Source of the DNA: Paraburkholderia solitsugae
GTDB taxonomy: Bacteria; Pseudomonadota; Gammaproteobacteria; Burkholderiales; Burkholderiaceae
Assembly (NCBI RefSeq): GCF_013177695.1
Contig: NZ_WOEY01000128.1
Span: 31,094-95,093 of the forward strand
Length of the DNA: 64,000 bases
Reading direction: 5' to 3'
The notes under the pieces were generated by a model. That model saw only the letters and a list, made by a program, of their open reading frames with translations, was not told the origin of the DNA and ran no database searches. The position numbers and the translations under genes were made by a program. Positions 62,551-64,000 of this stretch are shown piece after piece (position 1 is the first letter of the stretch; each line of letters starts with the position of its first letter).

Positions 62551-63552
62551 ATGGATACGTTACAAAATATGCGAGTGTTCGTGCGCGTGGTCGAAGCCGG
62601 TAGTTTTACCGCCGCCGCGCTGTCGCTCAATTCGACGACTGGCGCGATGTCCCGCGCCGTCTCGGAACTCGAAGCTCATCTGCGTACGCGCTTGCTGAAC
62701 CGGTCGACGCGGCGACTCGCGCTCACCACGGCGGGCGAGCGTTACCTGAAGCGCTCTCAGCAGATCCTTGCAGATGTCGATACGGCGGAAGAAGAAGCAA
62801 GTTGCGCGCACGAACGCCCGACCGGCGCGTTGCGCATGCACAGCTTTGCCAGTATCGGCCAGCACTACGTGCTGCCGGCCATCTCGCGCTATCGCGCGCT
62901 TTATCCTGAAGTGACCGTCGAGCTGACGTTGTCGCAGCGCATGCCCGATCTGTTCGAAGGCAGCGCCGATGTCGCTGTGATCAGCGCCTCGACTCTGCCG
63001 AATTCCGAACTCGTGTCGCTCCCGCTTGGTACAACTTTCAGCATCCTGTGCGCATCGCCTGCTTACGTGCTCGCCCATGGCGCGCCGCAACGGCCCTGCG
63101 ACCTGGCGCATCACGAGTGTCTGATCCTGCACACGCCGGCATTTCCGCCCCACGAATGGGTACTCGACGGCCCCAACGGCAGCGAGATGATGCAAGTGAA
63201 CGGACCCGTGCACGTGAATATCGCCGAATCCCTGATCGTCGCGATTCGCGAGGGAATGGGCATTGGTATGGTGCCGCTTTACTCAGCGATCGCCGGGTTG
63301 CGTGACGGGACCTTAGTCCGCGTGTTGCCTGAATATACGCTGCAGAAGACGAACGTTTATGCGCTGTATCCGTCACGCAAGTTCATCGATGCGAAGACGC
63401 GGACGTGGGTTGAATTCTTACGTACGCATCTGCCGAACGTGATTGCACGCGACGAGGCGCTACTTGCGGAAGTCGGCCAGATGTCTGCTGCCGATGGCGC
63501 GGCGCCTGTGGGAGATGTCGTCACGGGTGACGGAGACGTTGCTGCTCACTGA
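62551..63552 (+). CDS. LysR-family regulator (AaeR-like position)
   Basis: The 333-residue regulator has the helix-turn-helix MRVFVRVVEAGSFTAAALSL, SRAVSELEAHLRTRLLNR, then the effector domain. It is divergent from the FUSC exporter with a 256-base promoter region and probably controls it. An extra C-terminal tail rich in Ala/Asp/Gly follows the usual domain. Confidence 0.9.
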   Translation: MDTLQNMRVFVRVVEAGSFTAAALSLNSTTGAMSRAVSELEAHLRTRLLNRSTRRLALTTAGERYLKRSQQILADVDTAEEEASCAHERPTGALRMHSFASIGQHYVLPAISRYRALYPEVTVELTLSQRMPDLFEGSADVAVISASTLPNSELVSLPLGTTFSILCASPAYVLAHGAPQRPCDLAHHECLILHTPAFPPHEWVLDGPNGSEMMQVNGPVHVNIAESLIVAIREGMGIGMVPLYSAIAGLRDGTLVRVLPEYTLQKTNVYALYPSRKFIDAKTRTWVEFLRTHLPNVIARDEALLAEVGQMSAADGAAPVGDVVTGDGDVAAH

Positions 63553-63850
63553 CGCAGATTTGAAAAGGAAGAGCAGAGCGCGCCTGCGCGAGGCAGCGAA
63601 GCGGATAGCGAAGCGGCGGGCCATGTGTGATGGCATCAATGGCCCGCCAGATAGCGGCAATGTTCTTTGATTGGGCAAGGTCGCGCGGCGACGACGTTCA
63701 GCTCCGGCCATTGTGACGGATAGACGCCCGGACGAAGTCCTGGCGTGAGCATGCCATCGCAGTCGTGATGGCGCGGCTGGAGGCGAAGCCTCGTTTTGCA
63801 CCCGCTTTTTGCCGGCGTCTTTTGCGCCCGCTTTCCCGCACCGTAAACGC
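63553..63850. other. Intergenic stretch between LysR and the rRNA terminator
   Basis: No supported gene is present. Frames crossing it on either strand run into the rRNA terminator or 5S sequence and look spurious. Confidence 0.55.
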
Positions 63851-63878
63851 AAAAACCCCGCCTTTTGGGGCGGGGTTT
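63851..63878 (-). terminator. rRNA operon terminator
   Basis: AAACCCCGCC and GGGGCGGGGTTT form a very strong G/C stem with a T-run on the minus strand, directly after the 5S rRNA gene. It is a typical rrn intrinsic terminator. Confidence 0.92.
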
Positions 63879-63889
63879 CTGGACATGCT

Positions 63890-64000
63890 GGGGAGCCTGA
63901 CGATTACCTACTTTCACACGGGAATCCGCACTATCATCGGCGTGGAGTCGTTTCACGGTCCTGTTCGGGATGGGAAGGGGTGGGACCGACTCGCTATGGT
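63890..64000 (-). rRNA. rrf: 5S ribosomal RNA (5' end cut by window edge)
   Basis: The minus-strand sequence ACCATAGCGAGTCGGTCCCA to GTAATCGTCAGGCTCCC is the betaproteobacterial 5S rRNA, including the conserved loop around CATCCCGAACAGG and the 3' terminus. About ten 5'-terminal bases lie outside the window. The rest of the rRNA operon should lie to the right. Confidence 0.95.

Noticed and set aside
63636..63956. Open frames across the rRNA terminator and 5S gene
   Set aside because: They overlap a hairpin terminator and conserved 5S rRNA sequence; frames antisense to 5S rRNA are a common false call.

Overview
The window is high-GC, densely packed DNA that reads as a chromosome segment of a Betaproteobacterium, most likely Paraburkholderia/Burkholderia. 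The signs are strong G/C third-position bias, many ABC importers and LysR/GntR regulators, a complete malonate decarboxylase operon, a DyP/FbpABC iron locus, and the 3' part of a 5S rRNA gene at the right edge. No insertion sequence, integrase, prophage, CRISPR array or tRNA gene was recognised.

Layout. 1-1.2 kb: start of a leftward membrane sensor gene and a divergent sigma-like protein. 1.4-6.7 kb: a very large GMC-oxidoreductase/hydrolase fusion, an orphan ModA-like binding protein and a membrane protein. 6.7-19.6 kb: an amino-acid-type uptake and catabolic cluster with two complete polar amino acid ABC importers, two HutC-type GntR regulators, a non-haem Fe oxygenase, a GlcD-like flavoenzyme, and a histidine ammonia-lyase homologue that has lost the Ala-Ser-Gly triad forming the MIO cofactor. 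Two pairs of 8-bp palindromes fitting the HutC operator pattern GTMTAKAC lie in front of the two transport operons and probably tie them into one regulon.

19.6-21.2 kb: an ICMT-family methyltransferase and an arylamine N-acetyltransferase. 21.5-29.7 kb: a Fur-box-preceded iron locus (OprB-type porin, secreted beta-propeller-like protein, Tat-exported DyP peroxidase, FbpABC ferric importer). 29.7-31.6 kb: divergent LysR/EamA exporter pair. 31.8-34.4 kb: TonB-dependent siderophore receptor behind a second strong Fur box.

34.4-43.0 kb: malonate utilisation (MFS transporter, GntR regulator, mdcABCDEGH with overlapping junctions). 43.0-43.6 kb: mazEF toxin-antitoxin. 43.7-47.0 kb: LysR plus a DUF1445 protein and MFS transporter. 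47.0-52.0 kb: a sugar ABC importer of the YtfQ-YtfR-YtfT-YjfF type. 52.3-63.6 kb: housekeeping and stress genes (AlkB-like, RutE-like, metallophosphoesterase, MgtC, YeaQ/GlsB-like, acyl-CoA:carboxylate CoA-transferase, small exported proteins, FUSC exporter with divergent LysR). The window ends in the terminator and 3' part of an rRNA operon on the minus strand.

The strongest lead for undescribed biology is the 8.1-19.6 kb cluster. Its MIO-less lyase cannot be an ordinary histidase, and the surrounding importers and regulators suggest catabolism of a histidine-like or betaine-like compound; an ergothionase-type enzyme is one precedent. All calls come from reading the sequence; no database search was run.
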